From Rhodoferax sp. (GTDB lineage: Bacteria > Pseudomonadota > Gammaproteobacteria > Burkholderiales > Burkholderiaceae_C), in contig JACKLL010000009.1 in the NCBI GenBank assembly GCA_024235935.1, positions 62,001 to 126,000 of the forward strand: 64,000 nt of DNA, written 5' to 3'. A program made the translations under genes and the position numbers. The notes under the pieces were generated by a model. That model was not told the DNA's origin. It did no database searches and saw only the letters and a program-made list of their open reading frames with translations. Of the stretch, positions 16,541 to 24,581 are shown in pieces (positions within the stretch are counted from its first letter, which is position 1; the number at the start of each line of letters is the position of its first letter).

Positions 16541-17884
16541 ATGAACATGTCCTCCCTCACCCCCCAGCAGATCGTCGAAGAGCTCGACAAGCACATCGTC
16601 GGCCAGAACCAGGCCAAGCGCGCCGTCGCGATCGCCCTGCGCAACCGCTGGCGGCGCCAGCAGGTGCAAGGCAGCCTGCGTGCCGAGATCACGCCGAAAA
16701 ACATCCTGATGATCGGCCCCACCGGCGTCGGCAAGACCGAGATTGCCCGCCGCCTGGCACGGCTGGCCGATGCGCCTTTCATCAAGGTCGAGGCCAGCAA
16801 GTTCACCGAGGTCGGCTATGTCGGCAAGGATGTCGATGCCATCATCCGCGACCTCGCCGACGTCGCGGTCAAGCAAACGCGCGAATCGGCCAAGAAGATG
16901 GTGCGTGAACGCGCACTCGACGCGGCCGAGGAGCGCATCCTGGACATCCTGATCCCGCCGCCGCGCGGTGAGGAAGGCGGAAGGCGCAATCCCGACCAGC
17001 CCGAGAGTGCCGCGCGCCAGGCGTTTCGCAAGAAGCTGCGCGAAGGGCAGCTGGACAGCCGCGAGATCGAGATCGACCTGAGCCAGGCCAGCCAGCAACT
17101 CGAGATCATGGGGCCCGCCGGCATGGAGGAGATGACCGAGCAGTTGCGCGGCATGTTCGGGCAGCTGGGGCAGCAAAAGCGCCAGACGCGCAAGCTGCCG
17201 GTGGCCGAGGCGCTCAAGCTGGCCCAGGACGAGGAAGCGGCAAAGCTGGTCAATGAAGAAGACATCAAGACGCAGGCCCTGCTCGCGGCCGAGCAGAACG
17301 GCATCGTCTTCATCGACGAGATCGACAAGGTAACCTCGCGCTCCGAAGGCGCCAGTGCCGGCGAGGTGTCGCGCCAGGGCGTTCAGCGCGACCTGTTGCC
17401 GCTGGTCGAGGGCACGACGGTATCGACCAAGTACGGCATGATCAAGACCGACCACATCCTGTTCATCGCCTCGGGCGCGTTCCACCTGAGCAAACCCAGC
17501 GACCTGATCCCTGAGCTGCAGGGCCGCTTTCCGATCCGGGTCGAACTGCAGTCGCTGTCGGTGCAGGACTTCGAATCGATCCTGACCCAGACCCATGCGT
17601 CCCTGGTCAAGCAGTACCAGGCCTTGCTGGCTACCGAGAACGTCACCATCGACTACGCCCCCGACGGCGTGACACGGCTGGCGCAGATCGCCTTCGAGGT
17701 CAACGAACGCACCGAGAACATCGGTGCGCGGCGGCTATCGACGGTGATGGAGCGCTTGCTGGAGGAAGTCAGCTTCGAAGCCAGTACACTGAGCGGGAAA
17801 ACCATCGTCATCGATGCCGAATATGTGAATGCACGACTGGCAGAACTCAGCCAGGACGAAGACCTGTCGCGTTACATCCTGTAA
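16541..17884 (+). CDS. hslU: ATP-dependent protease ATPase subunit HslU (ClpY)
   Basis: The AAA+ unfoldase that feeds HslV. The protein is 447 residues from the ATG at 16541; an ATG at 16547 is an equal alternative. Walker A GPTGVGKTE near residue 60, the I domain (variable middle part), Walker B IVFIDEIDK, sensor regions and the C-terminal tail ending RYIL, which inserts into HslV, are all present. No strong ribosome site is visible. Confidence 0.96.
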   Translation: MNMSSLTPQQIVEELDKHIVGQNQAKRAVAIALRNRWRRQQVQGSLRAEITPKNILMIGPTGVGKTEIARRLARLADAPFIKVEASKFTEVGYVGKDVDAIIRDLADVAVKQTRESAKKMVRERALDAAEERILDILIPPPRGEEGGRRNPDQPESAARQAFRKKLREGQLDSREIEIDLSQASQQLEIMGPAGMEEMTEQLRGMFGQLGQQKRQTRKLPVAEALKLAQDEEAAKLVNEEDIKTQALLAAEQNGIVFIDEIDKVTSRSEGASAGEVSRQGVQRDLLPLVEGTTVSTKYGMIKTDHILFIASGAFHLSKPSDLIPELQGRFPIRVELQSLSVQDFESILTQTHASLVKQYQALLATENVTIDYAPDGVTRLAQIAFEVNERTENIGARRLSTVMERLLEEVSFEASTLSGKTIVIDAEYVNARLAELSQDEDLSRYIL

Positions 17885-17892
17885 TAGCGCGA

Positions 17893-17916
17893 GAGGCCTG
17901 GCGCCGCGCCAGTCTC
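17893..17916 (+). terminator. Possible hslU terminator hairpin
   Basis: GAG-GC-CTGGC gccgc GCCAG-T-CTC can fold into a GC-rich hairpin six bases after the hslU stop codon. There is no clean T-run, so function is uncertain. Confidence 0.3.
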
Positions 17917-17940
17917 AAGCGTTACTTTCATTCATTGCCG

Positions 17941-18003
17941 TAAGTCGTTCTTTTAGAAGGGATTTTGCCGCCATTTCAGCTGCAAATCGCCTTCTAAGTC
18001 GTT
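17941..18003. repeat. Hairpin with flanking 9-base direct repeats, upstream of mraZ
   Basis: TTAGAAGG-GATTT (17953-17965) and AAATC-g-CCTTCTAA (17984-17997) form a 13-pair stem with one bulge and an 18-base loop. TAAGTCGTT occurs at 17941-17949 and again at 17995-18003, overlapping the end of the stem. The region is AT-richer than its surroundings. It could be a terminator-like structure or a small insertion scar. Confidence 0.5.
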
Positions 18004-18035
18004 GATTTCATTGGAAAAATTTCACGCGACGGCTG

Positions 18036-18063
18036 TTGCATCCCTTGCAAATGCTGCTACAGT
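18036..18063 (+). promoter_or_regulatory. Predicted promoter of the dcw cluster (Pmra)
   Basis: TTGCAT at 18036-18041 and TACAGT at 18058-18063 are separated by 16 bases. Transcription would begin near 18070, inside the direct repeats that follow, and run into mraZ. Confidence 0.5.
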
Positions 18064-18095
18064 GCAAAAAAGTGCAATTTAGTGGGGTTTGGTGC
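18061..18095 (+). promoter_or_regulatory. Candidate MraZ-binding direct repeats
   Basis: Four boxes with exact ten-base spacing: AGTGC at 18061, AGTGC at 18071, AGTGG at 18081 and GGTGC at 18091. MraZ is known to repress its own operon by binding short direct repeats at ten-base intervals near the -10 region (TGGGN in E. coli, AAAGTG-type in mycoplasmas). Position and period fit; the box sequence is closer to the mycoplasma type. Confidence 0.6.
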
Positions 18096-18107
18096 CATAC
18101 CAAACCC
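18085..18107. repeat. Nine-base perfect inverted repeat in the mraZ leader
   Basis: GGGTTTGGT (18085-18093) and ACCAAACCC (18099-18107) are separated by GCCAT. The hairpin would lie in the 5' untranslated region 39 bases before the mraZ start and overlaps the last MraZ box. Confidence 0.6.
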
Positions 18108-18145
18108 GTTTTGCACAGATTTTCACAGCCAAGGGCCAAATCGTC

Positions 18146-18574
18146 GTGTTTCAAGGGGCTTCGTCGTTAAACCTGGATGCCAAGGGCCGCTTGTCGGTCC
18201 CGACGCGCCATCGCGACGCCCTGGGCGGCACTGACGGCGGACAGCTGACGATCACCCGGCATCCGGACGGTTGCCTGCTGGTGTTTCCGCGCGCCGAATG
18301 GGAGCAGTTCCGTGATCGCGTGGCCGCATTGCCGATGTCTGCGCAGTGGTGGAAACGCATCTTCCTGGGCAACGCGATGGACGTGGACATGGACGGCACC
18401 GGCCGGGTGCTGGTGTCCCCGGAGTTGCGCCAGGCGGCCGGCATCACCCGGGAGACCATGCTGCTGGGCATGGGCACGCACCTCGAACTCTGGGACAAGG
18501 CGACCTATGAAGACAGGGAAGCCAAGGCCATCCAGGGTCCGATGCCCGATGTGTTCAAGGACTTTTCCTTTTGA
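18146..18574 (+). CDS. mraZ: Transcriptional regulator MraZ
   Basis: An AbrB-like DNA-binding protein that represses the division/cell-wall cluster it heads. The 142-residue protein has two SpoVT/AbrB domains (SSLNLDAKGRLSVPTRHRD and DMDGTGRVLVSPELRQAAG). The GTG at 18146 (MFQGASSLNLD) matches related proteins; the ORF is open upstream to an ATG at 18089, but that start would lie within the inverted repeat and repeats and is not supported. Confidence 0.92.
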   Translation: MFQGASSLNLDAKGRLSVPTRHRDALGGTDGGQLTITRHPDGCLLVFPRAEWEQFRDRVAALPMSAQWWKRIFLGNAMDVDMDGTGRVLVSPELRQAAGITRETMLLGMGTHLELWDKATYEDREAKAIQGPMPDVFKDFSF

Positions 18575-18583
18575 AAGCCGATT

Positions 18584-19507
18584 GTGAACACCGGGTTGAT
18601 CCACACCACCGTTTTGTTGCAGGAAGCGGTCGACGCCTTGCTCGGCCAGCCGCAGCCTGCGCAGCCGCAGACCTTTGTCGACGCGACTTTCGGACGCGGC
18701 GGCCACAGCCGGCTGATCCTGTCACGGCTGCGGCCCCAGGACCGTCTGATCGCGTTCGACAAGGACCCGCAGGCGGTGGCCAGTGCTGCGCAGATCGACG
18801 ATCCCCGCTTCTCGATCCGGCACCAGGACTTCGACGGGATTGGAGCGCTGGCAGCCGGATCGGTGGCCGGCATCCTGATGGATCTGGGCATCAGTTCGCC
18901 CCAGATCGACGACCCTGGTCGCGGGTTCAGCTTCCGTTTCGACGGGCCGCTGGACATGCGCATGGACACGACACGCGGCCAGAGCGTAGCGCAATGGCTT
19001 GCGGATGCACCAGTCAATCAAATTGCGGAGGTGATTCGTGACTATGGTGAGGAACGGTTTGCTGGCGCCATTGCAAAGGCGATTGTTGCTCGCCGACAGG
19101 AACGGGGCGCAATTTCATCCACCACCGAGCTGGCCCAGCTCGTGGCTGACACGGTCAAAACCCGCGAGCAGGGCCAGAACCCTGCAACGCGCACATTTCA
19201 GGCTTTTCGGATTTTCATCAACGCCGAGCTTGAAGCCTTGCAGACAGCGCTAGCCGCCAGCATCGACGTATTGCAAACCCAGGGCATGCTGGTCGTGATC
19301 AGCTTTCACTCTCTCGAAGACCGTATCGTCAAACAGTTCATCGCCAGCCAAGCGCGGGAACAGGTTGACCGTCGGGTTCCGTTCGCCCCTGCGCAGACCT
19401 TGCGTCTGCGCGCGCTCGGCCGCGTCAAGCCCTCGGCCAGCGAGGTCAGTGCCAATGCACGTTCGCGCAGCGCCGTGATGCGCATCGCGCAAAGGACCGA
19501 CGCATGA
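18584..19507 (+). CDS. rsmH: 16S rRNA (cytosine-N4) methyltransferase RsmH
   Basis: Also called MraW; methylates C1402 of 16S rRNA. The protein is 307 residues from a GTG at 18584. It has HTTVLLQEAVDAL, the SAM site DATFGRGGHS, ILMDLGISSPQ, the FRFDGPLDMRMD signature and VISFHSLEDRIVK. It overlaps ftsL by four bases. Confidence 0.96.
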   Translation: MNTGLIHTTVLLQEAVDALLGQPQPAQPQTFVDATFGRGGHSRLILSRLRPQDRLIAFDKDPQAVASAAQIDDPRFSIRHQDFDGIGALAAGSVAGILMDLGISSPQIDDPGRGFSFRFDGPLDMRMDTTRGQSVAQWLADAPVNQIAEVIRDYGEERFAGAIAKAIVARRQERGAISSTTELAQLVADTVKTREQGQNPATRTFQAFRIFINAELEALQTALAASIDVLQTQGMLVVISFHSLEDRIVKQFIASQAREQVDRRVPFAPAQTLRLRALGRVKPSASEVSANARSRSAVMRIAQRTDA

Positions 19508-19830
19508 CCCGCCTCAACCTGGTCCTGCTGCTGGCCGTGCTGGCCAGTGCCCTGTACCTGGTCAACGTCCAGTACGAGTCGCGCCGCCTGTTTACCGAGA
19601 TGGAGCGCGCCAACGCCGAAGGCCGACGCATCGAAACCGAGCGCGACCGCCTGCAACTCGAACGCCGCCTGCAGGCCACGCCGCAGCGGGTGGAAAAGCT
19701 GGCGCGCGAAAAGCTGCAGATGCGCCCGGCGACGCCGGCGATCACCCACTACGTCGCCTACTCCGACGCCAGCACCGCGCCGGCTGCCGCCGACGGCGCC
19801 GCACGCGCAGCGTCAGGGAGGCTGCCATGA
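19504..19830 (+). CDS. ftsL: Cell division protein FtsL
   Basis: A 108-residue single-pass membrane protein of the FtsQLB complex. The transmembrane segment is LNLVLLLAVLASALYLVNVQ at residues 4-23, followed by a periplasmic leucine-zipper-like coiled coil (residues ~25-65). It overlaps rsmH as ATGA; its stop overlaps the ATG of a 20-codon ORF that leads into ftsI. Confidence 0.92.
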   Translation: MTRLNLVLLLAVLASALYLVNVQYESRRLFTEMERANAEGRRIETERDRLQLERRLQATPQRVEKLAREKLQMRPATPAITHYVAYSDASTAPAAADGAARAASGRLP

Positions 19831-19889
19831 AGTCGCTGCTGCGCAGCCGCTCGAGTCGTGGCGCATCGGACGCAGGGGTCTGCGCATGA
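19827..19889 (+). CDS. 20-codon bridging ORF between ftsL and ftsI
   Basis: ATG at 19827 overlaps the ftsL stop (ATGA), and its TGA at 19887-19889 overlaps the ftsI ATG at 19886 (ATGA). The peptide begins MKSLLRSRSS and is basic. It has no recognisable domain. A ribosome finishing ftsL could restart here and then at ftsI, so the ORF may serve coupling rather than make a functional peptide (inference). Confidence 0.4.
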   Translation: MKSLLRSRSSRGASDAGVCA

Positions 19890-21622
19890 GCCGCAAGAGC
19901 ATCCCCTACACCTCCAGCCCCTTGCTGGCCAGCCGCACGCCGGTCTGGCGCAGCAAGCTGGTCGTGGCCGCCGCCGCCGTGGGATTCACTGCGCTGGCGG
20001 CACGCGCCGTGCACATCCAGGTGCTGGCCAACGACTTCTACCAGCGCCAGGGCGAGGTGCGCTTCGCGCGCACGCTGGAGTTGCCAGCCAACCGCGGCCG
20101 CATCATCGACCGCAACGGCATGATCCTGGCGTCCAGCGTACCGGCGCCCAGCATCTGGGCCATCCCCGAAGACGTGCCGCGCGACGATCCGGCCGCGCTC
20201 AAGCAACTGGCCAAGCTGCTCGACATGCCGCTGGCCAGCCTCAAGCGCAAGCTCGAGGACGAGGACAAGACCTTTGTCTGGCTCAAGCGCCAGGTCGACG
20301 AATCGGTGGGCAAGCAGATCCATGCGCTGGGCATCAAGGGCATCTACCAGCGCAAGGAATACCGCCGCGAACACCCCGAGGGCGAAGCCACGGCGCACGT
20401 GGTGGGCTTCACCAATATCGAGGACAAGGGCCAGGAAGGCATCGAGCTGGCATTCGACGACCAGCTGGCCGGCCGCGCAGGTTCGCGCCGCGTCATCAAG
20501 GATCGTCTGGGACGCGTCGTCGAAAGCGTCGGCGAGCAGGTGCCGCCGGTCGATGGCAAGGACATCCAGCTGAGTATCGACAGCAAGATCCAGTTCTTCG
20601 CCTACCAGAAGCTCAAGGAAGCCGTGACCGCCAACAAGGCCAAGGCCGGCAGTGTCGTCGTCATCGACGCCATCACCGGCGAGGTCCTGGCCATGGCCAA
20701 CTACCCGAGCTTCTCGCCCGACGACCGCCGCGGCCTGACCGGCGAACAACTGCGCAACCGGGCCCTGACCGACGTCTTCGAGCCGGGCTCGACGATGAAG
20801 CCGATCACCGTGGCGATGGCGCTCGAGGCGCACCGCGTGACACCCCAGACGCTGATCGAGACCGGCCCCGGCCGCTTCAGCATCGGCGGCTTCACGATCC
20901 GCGACACCCACGACTACGGCACCTTGACGGTCGAAGGCGTGATCCAGAAGTCGAGCAATGTCGGGGCGCTGAAGATCGCCCAGAAGATGAGTCCGCACGA
21001 GATGTGGAACACCTATACGGCCCTGGGCTACGGCCAGAAGCCGCAGTTGCAGTTTCCCGGCACCGTGACCGGCCGTTTGCGGCCCTGGAAGACATGGAAA
21101 CCGGTCGAACAGGCCACGATGGCCTACGGCTACGGGCTGTCGGCCTCGCTGTTCCAGATGGCCCACTCCTACACCGCCTTCGCCCACGACGGCGCGCTGA
21201 TTCCGGCCACCATCCTCAAGAGCCCGGAGCCCGCCACCGGCATTCCGGTGTTCTCGGCCCAGAACGCGGCCGCCGTGCGCAAGATGCTGCAGATGGCGGC
21301 CGGCCCTGGCGGAACCGGACAACGCGCGCAGACCATCGGCTATTCCGTGGGCGGCAAGTCCGGCACCGCGCACAAGCAGGTCGGCAAGGGCTACGCGACC
21401 AACAAGTACCGCTCCTGGTTCACCGGCATGGCGCCGATCGACAAGCCGCGCATCGTCGTGGCGGTGATGATCGACGAGCCCAGCGCCGGCAAGTACTATG
21501 GCGGCGAGGTGGCGGCGCCGGTGTTCAGCGAGACCGTACAGCAGACGCTGCGCCTGATGGGCGTGACGCCGGACATGGCGGTCAAGCCGCAGATCGTCAC
21601 CGCGGTCGAGGAAAGCCTGTGA
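19886..21622 (+). CDS. ftsI: Peptidoglycan D,D-transpeptidase FtsI (PBP3)
   Basis: The division-specific transpeptidase in the inner membrane. The protein is 578 residues: a cytoplasmic N terminus, transmembrane segment near residues 21-40, a pedestal domain with ELPANRGRIIDRNGMILASS, then the penicillin-binding domain with the nucleophile in EPGSTMKPI, the SSN motif in QKSSNVGAL and KSGT in VGGKSGTAHK. The start at 19886 is fixed by the family N terminus. Its stop overlaps the murE ATG (TGATG). Confidence 0.96.
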   Translation: MSRKSIPYTSSPLLASRTPVWRSKLVVAAAAVGFTALAARAVHIQVLANDFYQRQGEVRFARTLELPANRGRIIDRNGMILASSVPAPSIWAIPEDVPRDDPAALKQLAKLLDMPLASLKRKLEDEDKTFVWLKRQVDESVGKQIHALGIKGIYQRKEYRREHPEGEATAHVVGFTNIEDKGQEGIELAFDDQLAGRAGSRRVIKDRLGRVVESVGEQVPPVDGKDIQLSIDSKIQFFAYQKLKEAVTANKAKAGSVVVIDAITGEVLAMANYPSFSPDDRRGLTGEQLRNRALTDVFEPGSTMKPITVAMALEAHRVTPQTLIETGPGRFSIGGFTIRDTHDYGTLTVEGVIQKSSNVGALKIAQKMSPHEMWNTYTALGYGQKPQLQFPGTVTGRLRPWKTWKPVEQATMAYGYGLSASLFQMAHSYTAFAHDGALIPATILKSPEPATGIPVFSAQNAAAVRKMLQMAAGPGGTGQRAQTIGYSVGGKSGTAHKQVGKGYATNKYRSWFTGMAPIDKPRIVVAVMIDEPSAGKYYGGEVAAPVFSETVQQTLRLMGVTPDMAVKPQIVTAVEESL

Positions 21623-23157
21623 TGCAGGAACTGCACTCGCCCGAGCTCGCCGCGCAGTGGCTGCACCAGCAGGTGCGCGGCCAGTTGCAGACCGATAGCC
21701 GCAAGGTCACGCCCGGCGACGGATTCATCGCCTGGCCGGGCGCGGCCCACGATGCGCGCGCCCATGTGTCGGCCGCGCTGGCGCAAGGTGCCGTGGCCTG
21801 CCTGGTGGAACGCGAGGGCGTCGAACACCATCACCTGCCCGACGCCGGCATCGCCAGCTACCGCGGACTCAAGGCCGCCAGCGCCCACATCGCCAGCGCG
21901 TACTACGGCCGGCCCTCGCATGATCTCAAGATGCTGGCCGTGACCGGCACCAATGGCAAGACCTCTACCGCCTGGTGGCTGGCACAGGCCTTGTCGAGCC
22001 CGCTGCTGACACCGGCCCTCCCGTGCGCAATGGTCGGCACGCTGGGTGTCGGACGCCCGCCGGCCGCCGGTGCCGCAGACACGGAGGTGTCCGCGCTCAC
22101 GGCCACGGGCCTGACAACGCCAGATCCGGTGCTGCTGCAGGCCAGCCTGCGCCAATTCGCGGACGCGGGCGTACGTGCCTGTGCGCTGGAGGCCTCTTCC
22201 ATCGGCATCGACGAGCACCGCCTGGACGGCACCGAGATCCACACCGCCATCTTCACCAACCTCACGCAGGACCACCTGGACTACCACGGCTCGATGGACG
22301 CCTACTGGCGTGCCAAGACCCGCCTGTTCGCCTGGCCAGGACTCAAAGCCGCCGTCATCAACATCGACGACCCCAAGGGGCAGGAACTGCTGCAGTCGCT
22401 GGACACGCGCAAGCTCGACATCTGGAGCGTCTCCTGCGAGCGCCCGGCCAGGCTGCAGGCCTGCAACATCGTCATCGACGGTGACGGCCTGGCATTCGAC
22501 GTGGTCGAGGAACAGCAACGCGGCCATCTGGCCACCGGCCTGATCGGCCAGTACAACGTGGCCAATCTGCTGGGTGTGATCGCAGCCATGCGCTCGCTGG
22601 GCGTACCCCTGGCGCAATGCCTGCGTGCCTGCACCAGGTTGCTGCCGGTCCCCGGCCGCATGCAGCGCGTGCACCTCCCCGGCATGCCACTGGTGGCGAT
22701 CGACTACGCCCATACGCCGGATGCCCTGGACAAGGCGCTGGCCGCACTGCGTCCGCTGGCCGAGCAGCGCGGCGGTCACCTGTGGTGCGTGTTCGGCTGC
22801 GGCGGCAACCGCGATCCGGGCAAGCGCGCGCCCATGGGTGCGGCTGCCCGCGCGGCCGACCAGGTCGTCGTGACCAGCGACAACCCCCGCCGCGAAGACC
22901 CGCAGACCATCATCGCGCAGATCCTGCCGGCACTGGCCGGCCATCCCGGCGTCCACGCGCAGGCCGACCGTGGCCAGGCCATCGCGCTGGCCGTGGCCGA
23001 CGCCAAGGCTGCCGACGTGGTGCTGGTCGCCGGCAAGGGCCACGAGGACTACCAGGAGGTCGACGGCCAGCGACGCCCGTTCTCGGATCTGGCACAGGTC
23101 AACGCCGCCTTGCAGCGGCGTGCAGCGATGCACCGCAGCGCAGGAGCCGCAGCATGA
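21622..23157 (+). CDS. murE: UDP-MurNAc-tripeptide synthetase MurE (meso-DAP adding)
   Basis: Adds meso-diaminopimelate to UDP-MurNAc-L-Ala-D-Glu. The protein is 511 residues with the P-loop TGTNGKTSTA near residue 115, NLTQDHLDYHG, and the SDNPRREDP motif that marks meso-DAP-specific enzymes. DapF earlier in the window makes its substrate. The ORF is open far upstream in this frame, but that part overlaps ftsI and is not used. It overlaps murF by four bases. Confidence 0.95.
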   Translation: MQELHSPELAAQWLHQQVRGQLQTDSRKVTPGDGFIAWPGAAHDARAHVSAALAQGAVACLVEREGVEHHHLPDAGIASYRGLKAASAHIASAYYGRPSHDLKMLAVTGTNGKTSTAWWLAQALSSPLLTPALPCAMVGTLGVGRPPAAGAADTEVSALTATGLTTPDPVLLQASLRQFADAGVRACALEASSIGIDEHRLDGTEIHTAIFTNLTQDHLDYHGSMDAYWRAKTRLFAWPGLKAAVINIDDPKGQELLQSLDTRKLDIWSVSCERPARLQACNIVIDGDGLAFDVVEEQQRGHLATGLIGQYNVANLLGVIAAMRSLGVPLAQCLRACTRLLPVPGRMQRVHLPGMPLVAIDYAHTPDALDKALAALRPLAEQRGGHLWCVFGCGGNRDPGKRAPMGAAARAADQVVVTSDNPRREDPQTIIAQILPALAGHPGVHAQADRGQAIALAVADAKAADVVLVAGKGHEDYQEVDGQRRPFSDLAQVNAALQRRAAMHRSAGAAA

Positions 23158-24581
23158 TGGAACTGGCACAAGCCCTGCGCTGGTTGTCCGGTGCCAAGCT
23201 GCATGGCGACCCACGCCAGCCGATCCAGCGGGTCCACTCCGACACGCGCAGCCTGCGCGCAGGCGATCTGTTCGTCGCGATCCAGGGGGAGAAGTTCGAC
23301 GCCAATCAGTTCCTGGCGCAGGCCAAGGCAGCTGGCGCAGCCGCTACGCTGTGCAGCGACGCCGCGGCGCTGGATGCGGCAGGCATGCCGGGCATCGTGG
23401 TCGCCGACACGCGCCAGGCACTGGGCGATCTGGCACGTGGCTGGCGCGCGCAGTTCGCGCTGCCGCTGATCGCCGTGACGGGCAGCAATGGCAAGACCAC
23501 GGTGACCCAGATGCTGGCCGCCATCGTGCGCCAGTGGCATGGTGACGCCGCGTTGGCGACCCAGGGCAACTTCAACAACGATATCGGTCTGCCGCTCACG
23601 CTGCTGCGCCTGCGGCCCCAGCATCGGGTCGCCGTGGTGGAACTGGGCATGAACCACCCCGGCGAGATTGCCCGGCTGGCCGCCATCGCCCGCCCCACCG
23701 TGGCCCTGATCAACAACGCACAGCGTGAACACATGGAGTTCATGGCCACCGTGGAGGCCGTCGCACAGGAGAATGGCGCCGTCATCGACGCGCTGGCCAG
23801 CGACGGCACGGCGGTGTTCCCGCAGGACGACGCCTTCGCCCCGATGTGGCGCAGCCTGGCAGGCCCGCGCCCGTGCCGGACCTTTGCCATCCCGTCGACC
23901 GGCAGCGAACACACGACGCAAAGCGACGTCACCGGTACCTCCGCGCAGTGGCGGGGCGATGCATGGCAGGTTCAGGCGCAGACACCCGAAGGCCCCCTGG
24001 CATTCACGCTGCGCATGGCAGGTCTGCACAACGTGCACAACGCACTGGCCGCTGCCACCAGCGCATGGGCTGCCGGCGTACCGATGCGGCATATCGTGCG
24101 CGGCCTGGAGGCCTTCGAGCCGGTGAAAGGCCGATCGCGCACCCAGATCCTGCAGTTGCCCGGACACGCCTGCACCCTGGTCGACGACAGCTACAACGCC
24201 AACCCCGACTCGGTCGATGCAGCGATTGCGATGCTGGCGTCCCTGCCGGCACCGCGCCTGCTGGTGCTCGGCGACATGGGCGAGGTCGGCGACCAGGGGC
24301 CGCTGTTCCATGCCCAGGCCGGTGAACACGCCCACGCGCTGGGCATCGCGTCGCTGTTCACGCTGGGCGCCTTGTCGGCCCATGCCGGCGAGGGCTTTCC
24401 CGGTGCCCGCCATTTCGACACCATGGCCGCGCTGATCTCCGCGGTGCGGGACCAGGCCGGCGCCATGGCCAGCATCCTCGTCAAAGGTTCACGCTTCATG
24501 CAAATGGAAAAAGTGGTCGAGGCACTCGCCGACCACGCACAGTCCCTGTCACCCGCCACCGGAGACGCCGCATGCTGCTGA
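23154..24581 (+). CDS. murF: UDP-MurNAc-tripeptide-D-Ala-D-Ala ligase MurF
   Basis: Adds D-Ala-D-Ala to complete the UDP-MurNAc-pentapeptide. The protein is 475 residues, MMELAQALRW at the start, with P-loop VTGSNGKTTVTQM near residue 110, GNFNNDIGLPLTLL, VVELGMNHPGEI and DDSYNANPDS. The first of two adjacent ATGs overlaps the murE stop. It overlaps mraY by ten bases. Confidence 0.95.
   Translation: MMELAQALRWLSGAKLHGDPRQPIQRVHSDTRSLRAGDLFVAIQGEKFDANQFLAQAKAAGAAATLCSDAAALDAAGMPGIVVADTRQALGDLARGWRAQFALPLIAVTGSNGKTTVTQMLAAIVRQWHGDAALATQGNFNNDIGLPLTLLRLRPQHRVAVVELGMNHPGEIARLAAIARPTVALINNAQREHMEFMATVEAVAQENGAVIDALASDGTAVFPQDDAFAPMWRSLAGPRPCRTFAIPSTGSEHTTQSDVTGTSAQWRGDAWQVQAQTPEGPLAFTLRMAGLHNVHNALAAATSAWAAGVPMRHIVRGLEAFEPVKGRSRTQILQLPGHACTLVDDSYNANPDSVDAAIAMLASLPAPRLLVLGDMGEVGDQGPLFHAQAGEHAHALGIASLFTLGALSAHAGEGFPGARHFDTMAALISAVRDQAGAMASILVKGSRFMQMEKVVEALADHAQSLSPATGDAACC

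Noticed and set aside
19742..21373. Long minus-strand frame over ftsI, and similar frames over murE, ftsA and the RNB gene
   Set aside because: Antisense frames without stops are expected at this GC content; none contains a recognisable domain or ribosome site.
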